In this document: piece by piece, positions 40,672-48,894 of the stretch
Numbering within the stretch: the stretch's first letter is position 1
How the letters are laid out: each line of letters starts with the position of its first letter
Origin: Pseudomonas sp. FP198
Lineage (GTDB): Bacteria; Pseudomonadota; Gammaproteobacteria; Pseudomonadales; Pseudomonadaceae
Assembly: GCF_030687895.1 (NCBI RefSeq)
Contig: NZ_CP117452.1
Span: forward strand, 3,675,501-3,739,500
Length of the DNA: 64,000 bases
Direction of reading: 5' to 3'
The notes under the pieces: model-generated
The model's input: only the letters and a program-made list of their open reading frames with translations
What the model was told of the DNA's origin: nothing
Databases searched by the model: none
Made by a program: the position numbers and the translations under genes

Positions 40672-41544
40672 CTACCCTTTCGCCTTAATCGCATACATCC
40701 CACCCGCAATCACCAGACATGCTCCCACCACCGTCCAGGTGTCGGGCAGTTCACCGAATACCAGCAGCCCAATCAGTGTGGCGAACACCAGCAAGGTGTA
40801 GTTGAACGGCTGGAGTGTGGCCGCCGTTGCGTACTTCAGCGCCTGAAGTAACAGCAGCTGGGCCACGACGCCGGTAACTGAAAGCACCGCGATCAGCCCC
40901 CATTGCGCCGGGCTCGGTGTTACCCAACCTGGAAGACCCGAAAAGGTGATCGCTATCGCGCCGAAAAACCCCATGTAAAGCATGTTCGTAGCGAACGAGT
41001 CCTTCCGACTGATTCGACGGGTCAGCACGCTGAAAATGGCGAAACCCAGGGCAGACAACAGCGGGATAAGCGCCGCGAGTTGAAAGACACCGGTGCCGGG
41101 GCGAAGGATAATCAGCGTACCGGTGAAGCCGATGGCGGCGGCAATCCATCGACGCACACCAATGAACTCACCGAGAAACGCCCCCGCCAACGCCAGTGTC
41201 ATCAAGGGGAACACCGTATACAGGGCGTGCATCTCAGCGAGCCCCAGATAGCGCAGCCCGAGTCCAAACAAGGCACTTTCACCCACTCCGATCAATGCAC
41301 GGATGACCTGCTGGTAAGGATGGTGGCTTCGCCAGGCAGCCCGCAAGCTGTCCTGATAAATGCAAAAGCCGACAGCGAAACCCAGGAAGACCCAATAGCG
41401 CACCATGACCAGCTGCGCGATCGGGAGATCTTTGACCAGCACTTTGGTGACCCCATCCTGCGCGGCAAAGATCAGCATCGATAGAAGGCACAGGACGATA
41501 CCTGACCGCGATCGCGGGGCGTCATGATCATGCACCGCGCGCAT
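40672..41544 (-). CDS. EamA/DMT family transporter
   Basis: A 290-residue inner-membrane protein with ten helices in two EamA repeats (first SMLIFAAQDGVTKVLVKDL, second SALGFAIFSVLTRRISRKD). The family exports metabolites or takes up small solutes; the substrate is unknown. Its start lies 17 bases inside the upstream PutA-type regulator gene, so the two form a coupled pair. This position next to the putative proline betaine island suggests it might move an amino acid such as proline (inference). Confidence 0.88.
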   Translation of the reverse strand: MRAVHDHDAPRSRSGIVLCLLSMLIFAAQDGVTKVLVKDLPIAQLVMVRYWVFLGFAVGFCIYQDSLRAAWRSHHPYQQVIRALIGVGESALFGLGLRYLGLAEMHALYTVFPLMTLALAGAFLGEFIGVRRWIAAAIGFTGTLIILRPGTGVFQLAALIPLLSALGFAIFSVLTRRISRKDSFATNMLYMGFFGAIAITFSGLPGWVTPSPAQWGLIAVLSVTGVVAQLLLLQALKYATAATLQPFNYTLLVFATLIGLLVFGELPDTWTVVGACLVIAGGMYAIKAKG

Positions 41545-41812
41545 CAGCCTCGGCCGGCGTTATCGGGGCGGTGTCCTTGGATAGATTGCTATCTGCGCGC
41601 CGCCTCGCGATGCTGTGGCGCAACCGATCACGCTCCAGCGCTTCAACGGCCACGAGTGCTTCGACACCGGCCCCGGCTTCGACTTTCTCAATGAAGTTCA
41701 AAATGGCCTTTTTCATGAACCAGTGCGAGGTCCGGTCCAGCCTGGCCGATGCCGACTTCAGCCTGGCGCGCGTTTCCTCATCCAATTTGATACCCAGTGT
41801 CGTGACTGTCAT
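41528..41812 (-). CDS. Stand-alone PutA-type ribbon-helix-helix DNA-binding protein
   Basis: A 94-residue protein. Residues 1-45 align without gaps to the N-terminal ribbon-helix-helix domain of E. coli PutA, the bifunctional proline oxidase/repressor. The DNA-contact residues known in PutA recur at the same numbers: Thr5, Gly7, Lys9, Thr28 and His30 (Pro29 is Ser). The oxidase and dehydrogenase domains are absent; the remaining 50 residues are polar and charged. The ATG at 41812 is preceded by a GTG codon. It overlaps the EamA gene by 17 bases. A put-type GTTGCA hexamer lies about 100 bases upstream. Probably a dimeric repressor (inference). Confidence 0.78.
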   Translation of the reverse strand: MTVTTLGIKLDEETRARLKSASARLDRTSHWFMKKAILNFIEKVEAGAGVEALVAVEALERDRLRHSIARRRADSNLSKDTAPITPAEADARGA

Positions 41813-41876
41813 CACTCAGCCCCTGAATAGAAACAAGCCCTCGCCCTACGTACACATGCGAGAGGACTCAGCAGGC

Positions 41877-41905
41877 GGTGCCCTTGACGCTAGACCAAGG
41901 GCACC
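41877..41905 (-). terminator. Hairpin downstream of the betaine-binding protein gene
   Basis: A perfect 10-bp stem (GGTGCCCTTG / CAAGGGCACC) with a 9-base loop lies 33 bases past the binding-protein stop. It lacks a U-tract, so it may be a weak terminator or mRNA-stabilising element, and it is also in the promoter region of the PutA-type regulator. Confidence 0.5.
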
Positions 41906-41909
41906 GGAC

Positions 41910-41915
41910 TGCAAC
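41910..41915 (-). promoter_or_regulatory. PutA-operator-like hexamer GTTGCA
   Basis: GTTGCA on the minus strand, the core recognised by PutA in enteric bacteria, lies upstream of the PutA-type regulator gene. A single hexamer in about 125 bases has a several-percent chance of occurring at random. Confidence 0.25.
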
Positions 41916-41937
41916 AACTATCGGATAACAACGTCCA

Positions 41938-42837
41938 TTACTGGGCTGGCGCAGCGGAAGCAGTCTGGCTGCCAAACATCGCTTCGAAGCGCGGCTTGTT
42001 CGCCGCGTAGTACTCGGCAACCACCTTGTCCGCCGTGCTTTCGCGGGCATCCGCCATCAACTTCTCAAGGTCCGCTTTCGGGATCTTGAAGTTGGCGAAG
42101 AAGCGCGCCACGTCAGGATGCTCGGCGCTGAAACCTTTGCGGGCAATCGCGTGGATCTGCTCGGCGCCACCGAATATCTGCTTCGGATCATCCAGATAAC
42201 GCAGCGGCCATTTGGCAAACATCCAGTGAGGACTCCAGGCGTTGACCAACGCCCACTTGTCTCGTTTGATGTTGCGATCCAGTTCACTGAGCATGCCGGA
42301 CTCTGAAGACGCAACCATCTTGTAGCCGTCGAGCTTGTATTCCTTGATGGCTTTTTCCGTCAGCTTGTACTGACCATTGCCCACTTCCGAGGTGAGAATC
42401 TTGCCGCCGAGCTTCTCCCGCACTTCGGGTTTGTTGAGGTCTTCGACACTGGCAATCTCACTGGTAGGAATCGAGGTGGGCACCGCCATGCCGATCCGGC
42501 CTTCATACAGTACGCCGAGGTCTTCGAGCTTGTCCTTGTACTTGTCATAGAAGGACTTGTGGGTGCTCGGCAGCCAGACCATCGGAATCAAATCGATATT
42601 GCCGTTGGCCAGTGCCTGGAACTGGATGCCGATGTCGGCCAGCACCAACTTGACCGGTTGCTTGAGATGATCCTGCAACGCGGTGTTCGCCAGCTTCACG
42701 GCGATTTCCGTGTCCGACCAGTTCACCCAGCCGATACGGATGGGCGCCGGTTCCTCGGCTTGAGCGATCAGGCTGCCGCAGGCCAAAGCAAGGCCGGCAA
42801 ACCAGCCGATAAAAGTTTTACGGGGTAACGTCATCAT
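41938..42837 (-). CDS. Betaine/choline-type ABC transporter substrate-binding protein
   Basis: A 299-residue OpuAC/ProX-family periplasmic protein with a signal peptide (RKTFIGWFAGLALACGSLIAQA) followed by EEPAPIRIGWVNWSDTEIA. Family members bind quaternary amines in an aromatic cage; Trp residues at WVNWSD, MVWLPSTH and AWSPHWMFAKWP fit such a cage. The ATG at 42837 has GGAG 6 bases upstream, unlike the ATG at 42843. The matching permease and ATPase genes lie 7 kb away at 49814-51882, beyond the catabolic genes. It probably feeds a betaine to the Rieske demethylase. Confidence 0.87.
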   Translation of the reverse strand: MMTLPRKTFIGWFAGLALACGSLIAQAEEPAPIRIGWVNWSDTEIAVKLANTALQDHLKQPVKLVLADIGIQFQALANGNIDLIPMVWLPSTHKSFYDKYKDKLEDLGVLYEGRIGMAVPTSIPTSEIASVEDLNKPEVREKLGGKILTSEVGNGQYKLTEKAIKEYKLDGYKMVASSESGMLSELDRNIKRDKWALVNAWSPHWMFAKWPLRYLDDPKQIFGGAEQIHAIARKGFSAEHPDVARFFANFKIPKADLEKLMADARESTADKVVAEYYAANKPRFEAMFGSQTASAAPAQ

Positions 42838-43010
42838 GTGCATCTCCGCAGACTGTATTAATAGTTATTGGCAGGGCAGCAGAAGCATTCATTTTCCATC
42901 ACGACCGCGGGCGGCCATGGGTAAGTTCTAATTATGAAATCACGGCTATCGAGTGTGGCTTACCCTCCTCCGCCCGTTGGCGGGCTGACTCTTTCAAGGT
43001 TGTCGATAAA

Positions 43011-43107
43011 CCCGTGGCGAGGGAGCTTGCTCCCGCTGGGTCGCGCAGCGGCCCCAGGTTTTGCGGCTGCTGCGCAGCCGAGCGGGAGCAAGCTCCCTCG
43101 CCACGGG
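43011..43107. repeat. REP pair (GTGGCGAGGGAGC family), inverted
   Basis: The left copy begins CCCGTGGCGAGGGAGCTTGC and the right ends GCTCCCTCGCCACGGG, between the ETF alpha stop and the binding-protein start. Likely the 3' boundary of the etf transcript. Confidence 0.9.
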
Positions 43108-43129
43108 TTCGTCGTTTTACGTCGTGAAT

Positions 43130-44065
43130 TCACAATGCCCTTTCGAGTGCCGGCAACGCCTCGAACAGATCCGCCACCAACAGGTAATCCGCCACCTGGG
43201 CAATCGGTGCCTCGGCGTCCTGGTTGATCGCGACGATGACCTTTGAACCGCTCATGCCCGCCAGATGTTGTATGGCGCCACTGATGCCTGCGGCAATGTA
43301 AAGCTTTGGCGCGACGATCTTGCCCGTCTGCCCGACCTGCAAATCGTTGGGTGCGAACCCCGAATCAACAGCAGCGCGGGAGGCCCCCACGGCACCGCCG
43401 AGCTTGTCGGCCACCCGCTCGATCAGGGCGAAGTTCTCTTTGCTCTGCATCCCGCGGCCACCGGAAACGACGACGCGGGCGCTCGACAGATCGGGCCGTT
43501 CGTTGGCCGTCAGTTGTTCGCTCACCAAACGTACGTTGCTGGCGCTTTGTCCGCCGTCCACTGCAACCACTTCGCAGGGTTTGTCATGGGATAACGCTTG
43601 GGCGAATGCCGAAGCGCGCACCGTGAGCAACTTGATCGGATCCAGCGACTGCACCGTGGCGATGGCATTGCCGGCATAAACAGGCCGCTGGAAAGTGTCC
43701 GCCGAGACGATGTGGGTAACGTCCGAAAGCATGCCCACATCCAGGCTCGCCGCGACCCGTGGCAGCAGATTGCGGCCCATGCTGCTGGCATCGGCAACGA
43801 CGTGTGTATACCCCTCGGCCACCAGCGAAGTGATCAGCGGCTGGACGTTTTCAGCCAGGGCATTTTCGAACACCGCCGCTTGTGCGAGCAGCACCCGGTC
43901 CAGGCCCTGGGCCAGCGCTGCCTGTTGCGCCACGGCCGAGGCGTCCGTCCCGCCCATCACCAGCAGATCCGTTTCAGCACCCAACGCCACGGCGGCGCTC
44001 ACGGCGCTCCGGGTGCCTGCCGTCAGTTGACCGGCACTGTGCTCGGCGATCACCAATGTGCGCAT
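43130..44065 (-). CDS. Electron transfer flavoprotein alpha subunit (island-specific paralog)
   Basis: A 311-residue ETF alpha subunit. The C-terminal FAD-binding domain is unmistakable: [32 protein letters not shown] and [22 protein letters not shown] carries electrons from flavin dehydrogenases to ETF:quinone oxidoreductase in the membrane. The ATG shares its A with the TGA of the beta subunit (TGATG), so subunits are made together. Its place beside a DgcA-like demethylase suggests dedicated service to that enzyme, as in the dimethylglycine system. Confidence 0.92.
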   Translation of the reverse strand: MRTLVIAEHSAGQLTAGTRSAVSAAVALGAETDLLVMGGTDASAVAQQAALAQGLDRVLLAQAAVFENALAENVQPLITSLVAEGYTHVVADASSMGRNLLPRVAASLDVGMLSDVTHIVSADTFQRPVYAGNAIATVQSLDPIKLLTVRASAFAQALSHDKPCEVVAVDGGQSASNVRLVSEQLTANERPDLSSARVVVSGGRGMQSKENFALIERVADKLGGAVGASRAAVDSGFAPNDLQVGQTGKIVAPKLYIAAGISGAIQHLAGMSGSKVIVAINQDAEAPIAQVADYLLVADLFEALPALERAL

Positions 44066-44814
44066 CAAATCACCCCCGCAACGGTTTTCAGTTTATCCAC
44101 CAACTCGACCACCGAAGCGACCGTGATCCCTGCTTTGCGTACAGGTGGAGCGACAACACCCAGCAATCGAGCGTGTTGCTTCACGCTCGCACCCAAGCTC
44201 TCGGCGGCAATGGTTTCCAAGGGCTTTTTCTTGGCTTTCATGATGTTCGGCAACGAGGCGTAGCGCGGTTGATTCAGGCGCAGATCGCAGGTCACCACGG
44301 CCGGCGTCGAGAGCGCGACCACCTGGCTGCCCCCATCGACCTCACGCTCGACGAGCCATTGCCCGTCGACATGATTGACTGCCGAGGCGTAAGTGGCCTG
44401 ACCGCTGCCGATCAACTGCGCGACCATTTGCCCGACCTGGTTGTTTTCCTGGTCGATCGCCTGCTTGCCGAACAGGATCAGTTGCGGTTGTTCCTGATCA
44501 ATCACTTTGCTCAGGTACTTGGCGACGTTGAGCGGCTCGAGAGTCGCGCTGGTCTCGACCAGAAGCGCCCGGTCCGCGCCAAGTGCCAACGCCGTGCGCA
44601 GCTGTTCCTGGGCGGCCGAAGTGCCCACCGAGACCACCACCACTTCGGTTGCCAGCCCTTTCTCCTTAAGGCGAATCGCCTCTTCCACCGCGATCTCGCA
44701 GAACGGATTCAAGGCCATTTTCACGCCGTTGAGCTCAACGTCCGAACCGTCAGCCTTCACCCGGACTTTCACATTCGGGTCGATGGCGCGCTTTACCGCA
44801 ACGAGCACTTTCAT
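44065..44814 (-). CDS. Electron transfer flavoprotein beta subunit (island-specific paralog)
   Basis: A 249-residue ETF beta subunit, starting [19 protein letters not shown], with the AMP-binding-fold segment [13 protein letters not shown] and the ETF recognition-loop region [19 protein letters not shown]. The partner for dehydrogenases is contacted through that loop. It is the first gene of the etf pair and divergent from the DgcA-like demethylase, with a 209-base shared promoter region containing an 11-bp motif repeated at the TetR promoter. The longer reading to 44937 runs into that region and was rejected. Confidence 0.92.
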   Translation of the reverse strand: MKVLVAVKRAIDPNVKVRVKADGSDVELNGVKMALNPFCEIAVEEAIRLKEKGLATEVVVVSVGTSAAQEQLRTALALGADRALLVETSATLEPLNVAKYLSKVIDQEQPQLILFGKQAIDQENNQVGQMVAQLIGSGQATYASAVNHVDGQWLVEREVDGGSQVVALSTPAVVTCDLRLNQPRYASLPNIMKAKKKPLETIAAESLGASVKQHARLLGVVAPPVRKAGITVASVVELVDKLKTVAGVI

Positions 44815-44928
44815 GGTCTTTGCACAGCCCCCTCGCACTTGGATCGATGCCGGATGAATGGCGCGCCCGCGCCGGATCACCCCTGTTTCGACTGGATGGT
44901 AATCCTGGTTTTTCCCCCGCGCAAGAAA

Positions 44929-44957
44929 AATGTACACCTATGTCTCAATCGTTGACA
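44929..44957. promoter_or_regulatory. Candidate operator and -35 of the demethylase/etf promoter
   Basis: AATGTACACCT at 44929-44939 recurs exactly in the TetR/ABC promoter region (49647-49657). A TTGACA -35-like box at 44952-44957 follows on the plus strand, with only a weak -10 (TACCGT) at 44975. Confidence 0.5.
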
Positions 44958-45023
44958 CACATGAACATTGCACATACCGTTATGTCAAAACCAAGCCTGA
45001 TGTTCTGTTCCCGGAGCAACACC

Positions 45024-47060
45024 ATGTCCAGCGATCCTCTGCTGCAGCCCTACAAGATCAAGCATCTGACCCTCAAGAATCGGATCATGACCACCTCCCA
45101 CGAGCCCGCGTATCCCGTGGATGGCATGCCGAAGGATTTGTACCGCGCCTATCACGTCGAACGGGCGAAGGCCGGCGTTGCGTTGACCATGACCGCGGGC
45201 TCCGCTGCGGTTTCACGGGACAGCCCGCCGGTGTTCAACAACGTGCTGGCGTACAAGGACGAGGTGGTCAAATGGATGAAGGACCTGACCGACGAATGCC
45301 ACGAACACGGTGCTGCGGTGATGATTCAACTGACCCACCTGGGGCGGCGCACGCGCTGGGACAAGGCGGATTGGCTGCCGGTCGTCTCGCCGTCCCATCG
45401 CCGCGAAGCGTCCCACCGGGCCTTCCCGAAAAAACTGGAAGACTGGGACATCGACCGGATCATCAAGGACTACGTGGACGCCGCCGAACGCATGAAGGCC
45501 GCCGGTCTCGACGGTTTGGAACTGCAGGCCTACGGGCATCTCATGGATCAATTCTGGTCGCCACTGACCAACGATCTCGACGGCCCCTACGGTGGTTCGC
45601 TGGAAAACCGCATGCGCTTCACTTTCGATGTGTTGCGCGGCATCCGCCAGCGTTGCGGTGAGGACTTCCTGCTGGGGGTGCGCTATACCGGCGACGAAGA
45701 CCTGCCGGGCGGCTTCGGCGCCAGCGATGGCCTGCAGATTTCCCACATGCTCAAGGACAGCGGGCTGGTGGATTTCCTCAACGTCGTACGCGGGCACATC
45801 GATACCGATGCCGGCCTCACCGACGTGATCCCGATCCAGGGCATGCGCAACTCACCGCACCTGGATTTTGCTGGCGAGATCCGCTCCGCCACCGGTTTCC
45901 CGACTTTTCATGCGGCGAAGATCCCGGACGTCGCCACGGCGCGACACGCCATCGCCTCGGGCAAGGTCGACATGATCGGCATGACCCGCGCGCACATGAC
46001 CGACCCGCATATCGTGCGCAAGATCATCGAAAAACGTGAAGAAGAGATCCGCCCCTGCGTTGGCGCCAACTATTGCCTGGACCGCATCTATCAGGGCGGC
46101 GCCGCGTATTGCATCCACAACGCCGCCACCGGGCGCGAAACCACCATGCCCCACGAAATCCCCAAGGCGCCGCTCAAGCGCAAGGTGGTGGTGATCGGCA
46201 CCGGCCCGGCGGGCCTGGAGGCGGCACGGGTGGCCGGCGAGCGCGGCCATGACGTCACCGTGTTCGAAGTGGCCGACCAGCCAGGCGGGCAGATCCGCTT
46301 GACCGCGCAGAGCGAGCGCCGCCGCGAGATGATCAGCATCATCGACTGGCGCATGGCGCAATGTGAACGCCTCGGCGTGAAGTTCCAGTTCAACACCTGG
46401 GCCGAGGCCGATACGGTGATGGCCGAGGAACCGGACGTGGTGATCGTCGCCACGGGCGGTCTGCCCCACACCGAGGTGCTCAAGCAAGGCAATGAGCTGG
46501 TGGTGTCGACCTGGGACATCATTTCCGGCGATATCAAGCCCGGCCAGAACGTGCTGATCTTCGACGATGCCGGCGACCACGCGGCGCTACAGGCGGCCGA
46601 GATCATCGCCAGCAGCGGCGCGAAACTGGAAATCGTCACGCCCGACCGGTCGTTCGCACCGGAGGTGATGGCGATGAACCTGGTGCCTTACATGCGCAGC
46701 CTGCAAGACCTGAACGTCACCTTCACCGTCACCTATCGGGTCGACTCCGTGGAAAAACGCGACGGTCAACTGGTTGCGCACTTCGGCAGCGACTACGGCC
46801 AGGTGCACAAGCAGCGGGTGGTCGACCAGGTGGTGGTCAACCACGGCACCCTGCCCCTGGACGATTTGTACTTTGAGTTGCGGCCGCATTCGAGCAACAA
46901 CGGCGCGGTCGAGCAGCACAACCTGATCGCCGGGAAAACCCAGAATATCGTGACCAACCCCACAGGCCGCTTCCAGCTGTTCCGGATCGGCGACGCGGTG
47001 TCGGCGCGCAATACCCATGCGGCCATCTACGATGCGCTGCGGTTGGTCAAGGACATCTGA
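45024..47060 (+). CDS. DgcA-like flavin N-demethylase (probable N-methylproline / betaine demethylase)
   Basis: A 678-residue old-yellow-enzyme/trimethylamine-dehydrogenase family flavoprotein. Residues 1-345 form an FMN barrel (VMIQLTHLGRRTRWD, LDGLELQAYGHLMDQFWSP), then an Fe-S motif, then an FAD/NAD-like domain (GTGPAGLEA at 392-400). It closely resembles dimethylglycine demethylase DgcA in layout and length. In the Fe-S motif, Cys345, Cys351 and Cys363 remain but the second ligand position is Ala348. The ATG at 45024 has GGAG 8 bases upstream. Substrate is probably a mono- or di-N-methylated amine made by the Rieske enzyme nearby; N-methylproline is the best guess. Confidence 0.82.
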   Translation: MSSDPLLQPYKIKHLTLKNRIMTTSHEPAYPVDGMPKDLYRAYHVERAKAGVALTMTAGSAAVSRDSPPVFNNVLAYKDEVVKWMKDLTDECHEHGAAVMIQLTHLGRRTRWDKADWLPVVSPSHRREASHRAFPKKLEDWDIDRIIKDYVDAAERMKAAGLDGLELQAYGHLMDQFWSPLTNDLDGPYGGSLENRMRFTFDVLRGIRQRCGEDFLLGVRYTGDEDLPGGFGASDGLQISHMLKDSGLVDFLNVVRGHIDTDAGLTDVIPIQGMRNSPHLDFAGEIRSATGFPTFHAAKIPDVATARHAIASGKVDMIGMTRAHMTDPHIVRKIIEKREEEIRPCVGANYCLDRIYQGGAAYCIHNAATGRETTMPHEIPKAPLKRKVVVIGTGPAGLEAARVAGERGHDVTVFEVADQPGGQIRLTAQSERRREMISIIDWRMAQCERLGVKFQFNTWAEADTVMAEEPDVVIVATGGLPHTEVLKQGNELVVSTWDIISGDIKPGQNVLIFDDAGDHAALQAAEIIASSGAKLEIVTPDRSFAPEVMAMNLVPYMRSLQDLNVTFTVTYRVDSVEKRDGQLVAHFGSDYGQVHKQRVVDQVVVNHGTLPLDDLYFELRPHSSNNGAVEQHNLIAGKTQNIVTNPTGRFQLFRIGDAVSARNTHAAIYDALRLVKDI

Positions 47061-47111
47061 AGCGCGACCGGATCAGGATCCGGCTCTGCATTTGACAAGA
47101 AAATCGGTAAG

Positions 47112-47157
47112 CCCGTGGCGAGGGAGCTTGCTCCCGCTGGGCTGCGCAGCAGACCCG
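47112..47157. repeat. Half REP element (GTGGCGAGGGAGC family)
   Basis: A single copy beginning CCCGTGGCGAGGGAGCTTGC with its GCTGCGCAGC inner stem, but no inverted partner, between the demethylase and VOC genes. Confidence 0.85.
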
Positions 47158-47190
47158 CTTTCGAATTCCCCCAACTGAAAGGAAACCAAG

Positions 47191-47574
47191 ATGTCCGTTT
47201 TCACCCATGTCAGCGTCGGCACCAACAACCTGGCGAAAGCCCGTGCGTTTTATGACGCCACTTTGAAAGAGATCGGCCTCAAGCGCGTCGCCGACCTTGA
47301 TGATGCCGGTTCCATCTGGGGCGCCGACAAACCTTCGTTTTTTGTCCTCAACCCGGCCAACGGCAATCCGGCATCCATCGGCAACGGCGTCACCGTAAGC
47401 TTCGAGGCGCCGAACCGGGCGGCGGTCCGCGCTTTCCACTCCACCGCCCTGGCAAATGGCGGCGTTTGTGAAGGCCTGCCGGGCTCCCGTGGCTGGGCAG
47501 AGAATGCCTACGCGGCTTATGCCCGGGACCTGGATGGGAACAAGCTGGCGGTGTATTGCTTCAAGGCTGAGTAA
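47191..47574 (+). CDS. VOC family (glyoxalase-like) protein
   Basis: A 127-residue vicinal-oxygen-chelate protein: FTHVSVGTNNLAKARAFYD at the start of the first repeat and YAAYARDLDGNKLAVYCF at the end of the second. The family includes glyoxalases, dioxygenases and resistance proteins, so no reaction can be assigned. GAAAGGAA lies before the ATG. It follows the demethylase by 130 bases with a REP half-copy between, so co-transcription is possible. A role in removing reactive aldehyde by-products is speculation. Confidence 0.85.
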   Translation: MSVFTHVSVGTNNLAKARAFYDATLKEIGLKRVADLDDAGSIWGADKPSFFVLNPANGNPASIGNGVTVSFEAPNRAAVRAFHSTALANGGVCEGLPGSRGWAENAYAAYARDLDGNKLAVYCFKAE

Positions 47575-47600
47575 GGCGCTGGGCTAACGTAGGCAAGCAT

Positions 47601-48098
47601 GGCGAATGTGTTGGCCTGCTCGCGAAGGCGGTGGTTCAGTGACGAGGATGTTGGACTGGCTGACGCTTTCGCGAGCAGGCTCGCTCCCACAAGGGATTGT
47701 GGGTTGCACATGCCCTGTGTCTGTCAAAGATTAGAATGTGGGAGCGAGCTTGCTCGCGATAGCGGTGGTTCAGTGACAAGGATGTTGAACTGGCTGACGC
47801 TTTCGCGAGCAAGCTCGCTCCCACAAGGGATTGTGGGTTGCACATGCCCTGTGCCTGTCGAAGATTAGAATGTGGGAGCGAGCCTGCTCGCGAAGGCGGT
47901 GGTTCAGTGACAGGGATGTTGGACTGACGGACGCTTTCGCGAGCAGGCTCGCTCCCACAAGGGATTGTGGGTTGCACATGCCCTGTGTCTGTCAAAGATT
48001 AGAATGTGGGAGCGAGCTTGCTCGCGATGGCGGTGATTGAGTGACAGGGATGTTGGACTGGCTGACGCTTTCGCGAGCAGGCACGCTCCCACAGGCCT
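47601..48098. repeat. Tandem array of 134-bp REP-containing units
   Basis: About four head-to-tail units with a period of exactly 134 bases; the core GTGGGAGCGAGC starts at 47738, 47872 and 48006. Each unit holds a complete inverted REP pair plus a linker beginning ACAAGGGATTGTGGGTTGCA. The first unit has a 4-base deletion in its left REP and the last has a base change (GCAGGCACGCTCC). This array accounts for the whole 534-base gap between the VOC and ProC-like genes. Confidence 0.92.
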
Positions 48099-48108
48099 GA
48101 TCAGTGAA

Positions 48109-48894
48109 TCAGGCTTGAAGGCCCTGGCGGGCGACCGCGGCGCCGGCTTGCAATGCCTTCCCCACCTGCTCCTCGAAATGCCCTTCGGTCATCGCTTGCA
48201 GGGCGGCGGCGGTCACGCCGCGGTAGGCGACCAGGGCGTCGATCATCTGCCGGGCGTCATGGCTGGCCAGCAACTGGCTGCTGTGGACCACGACATTCTT
48301 CGCCGCAAGCTGCGCAATCTCGGCGGGTATGCCGGCCTCCATCGCCTGATTGGCCAGAGCTGTCATGAGCAAGGCTGGAAAGGCCGGGCCGGTGCCGGAA
48401 AGCGCGGAAAGGTAATCAATGAAGTCTTCCTGCTGAACCTCGGCAGCCGTGCCCACGCATTCGAACAAGCGCTGAACCAGGCCTTTAGTCGCCGCATCCA
48501 CCACACCCGCGCAATACCAAGGCGTAAACGACTGCCCGATCTCCACCGCCGCATTGGGCATCGCCCGCAGCACCGTCGAAGCCGAGGTCCGGGCGGCAAT
48601 GGCCTGCGCGGTGATCCCGGCCATCAATGAAATGACTGTCTTGCCAGAAGCGTTGAGGCTCAGGCCGGCGAACTGCTCGGGGCGCACCGCGATGATGATC
48701 ACGTCGCTGCGGTCCACCAGCGCCTGGTTATCCGTGACCAGACAAACGCCTTGTTGCGCCAAAGGATGGACACCCGAGCGATTGGAGATAACCAGGTGAC
48801 CCGCCGGCAACAGCGCCTGCGCCAACACAGCCTTGGCAATCGCCCCGCCCAGCCAGCCCGTTCCGCCAATGATGCCCAGCGTCGGCGCGTTCAT
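48109..48894 (-). CDS. Diverged pyrroline-5-carboxylate reductase (ProC) family protein
   Basis: A 261-residue ProC-family oxidoreductase. The N-terminal NAD(P) site reads LGIIGGTGWLGGAIA and the dimerisation domain contains LSALSGTGPAF, comparable to SGSGPAY of ProC. The canonical SPGGTT substrate loop near the C-terminus is replaced by AYRGVTAAAL, which suggests a different imine or pyrroline substrate. Its ATG overlaps the TGA of the TetR regulator (ATGA). A housekeeping proC would be expected elsewhere. In this island it may reduce a ring intermediate of betaine breakdown (inference). Confidence 0.78.
   Translation of the reverse strand: MNAPTLGIIGGTGWLGGAIAKAVLAQALLPAGHLVISNRSGVHPLAQQGVCLVTDNQALVDRSDVIIIAVRPEQFAGLSLNASGKTVISLMAGITAQAIAARTSASTVLRAMPNAAVEIGQSFTPWYCAGVVDAATKGLVQRLFECVGTAAEVQQEDFIDYLSALSGTGPAFPALLMTALANQAMEAGIPAEIAQLAAKNVVVHSSQLLASHDARQMIDALVAYRGVTAAALQAMTEGHFEEQVGKALQAGAAVARQGLQA

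Noticed and set aside
47701..47985. Three GTTGCA hexamers at 134-base spacing, resembling PutA operator cores
   Set aside because: They are copies of one linker multiplied by the tandem REP duplication, so they are not independent evidence of binding sites.
47601..48098. CRISPR-like periodicity and several small frames of 60-119 residues
   Set aside because: The period is 134 bases with REP palindromes inside near-identical units and no variable spacers; the small frames are translations of REP DNA.
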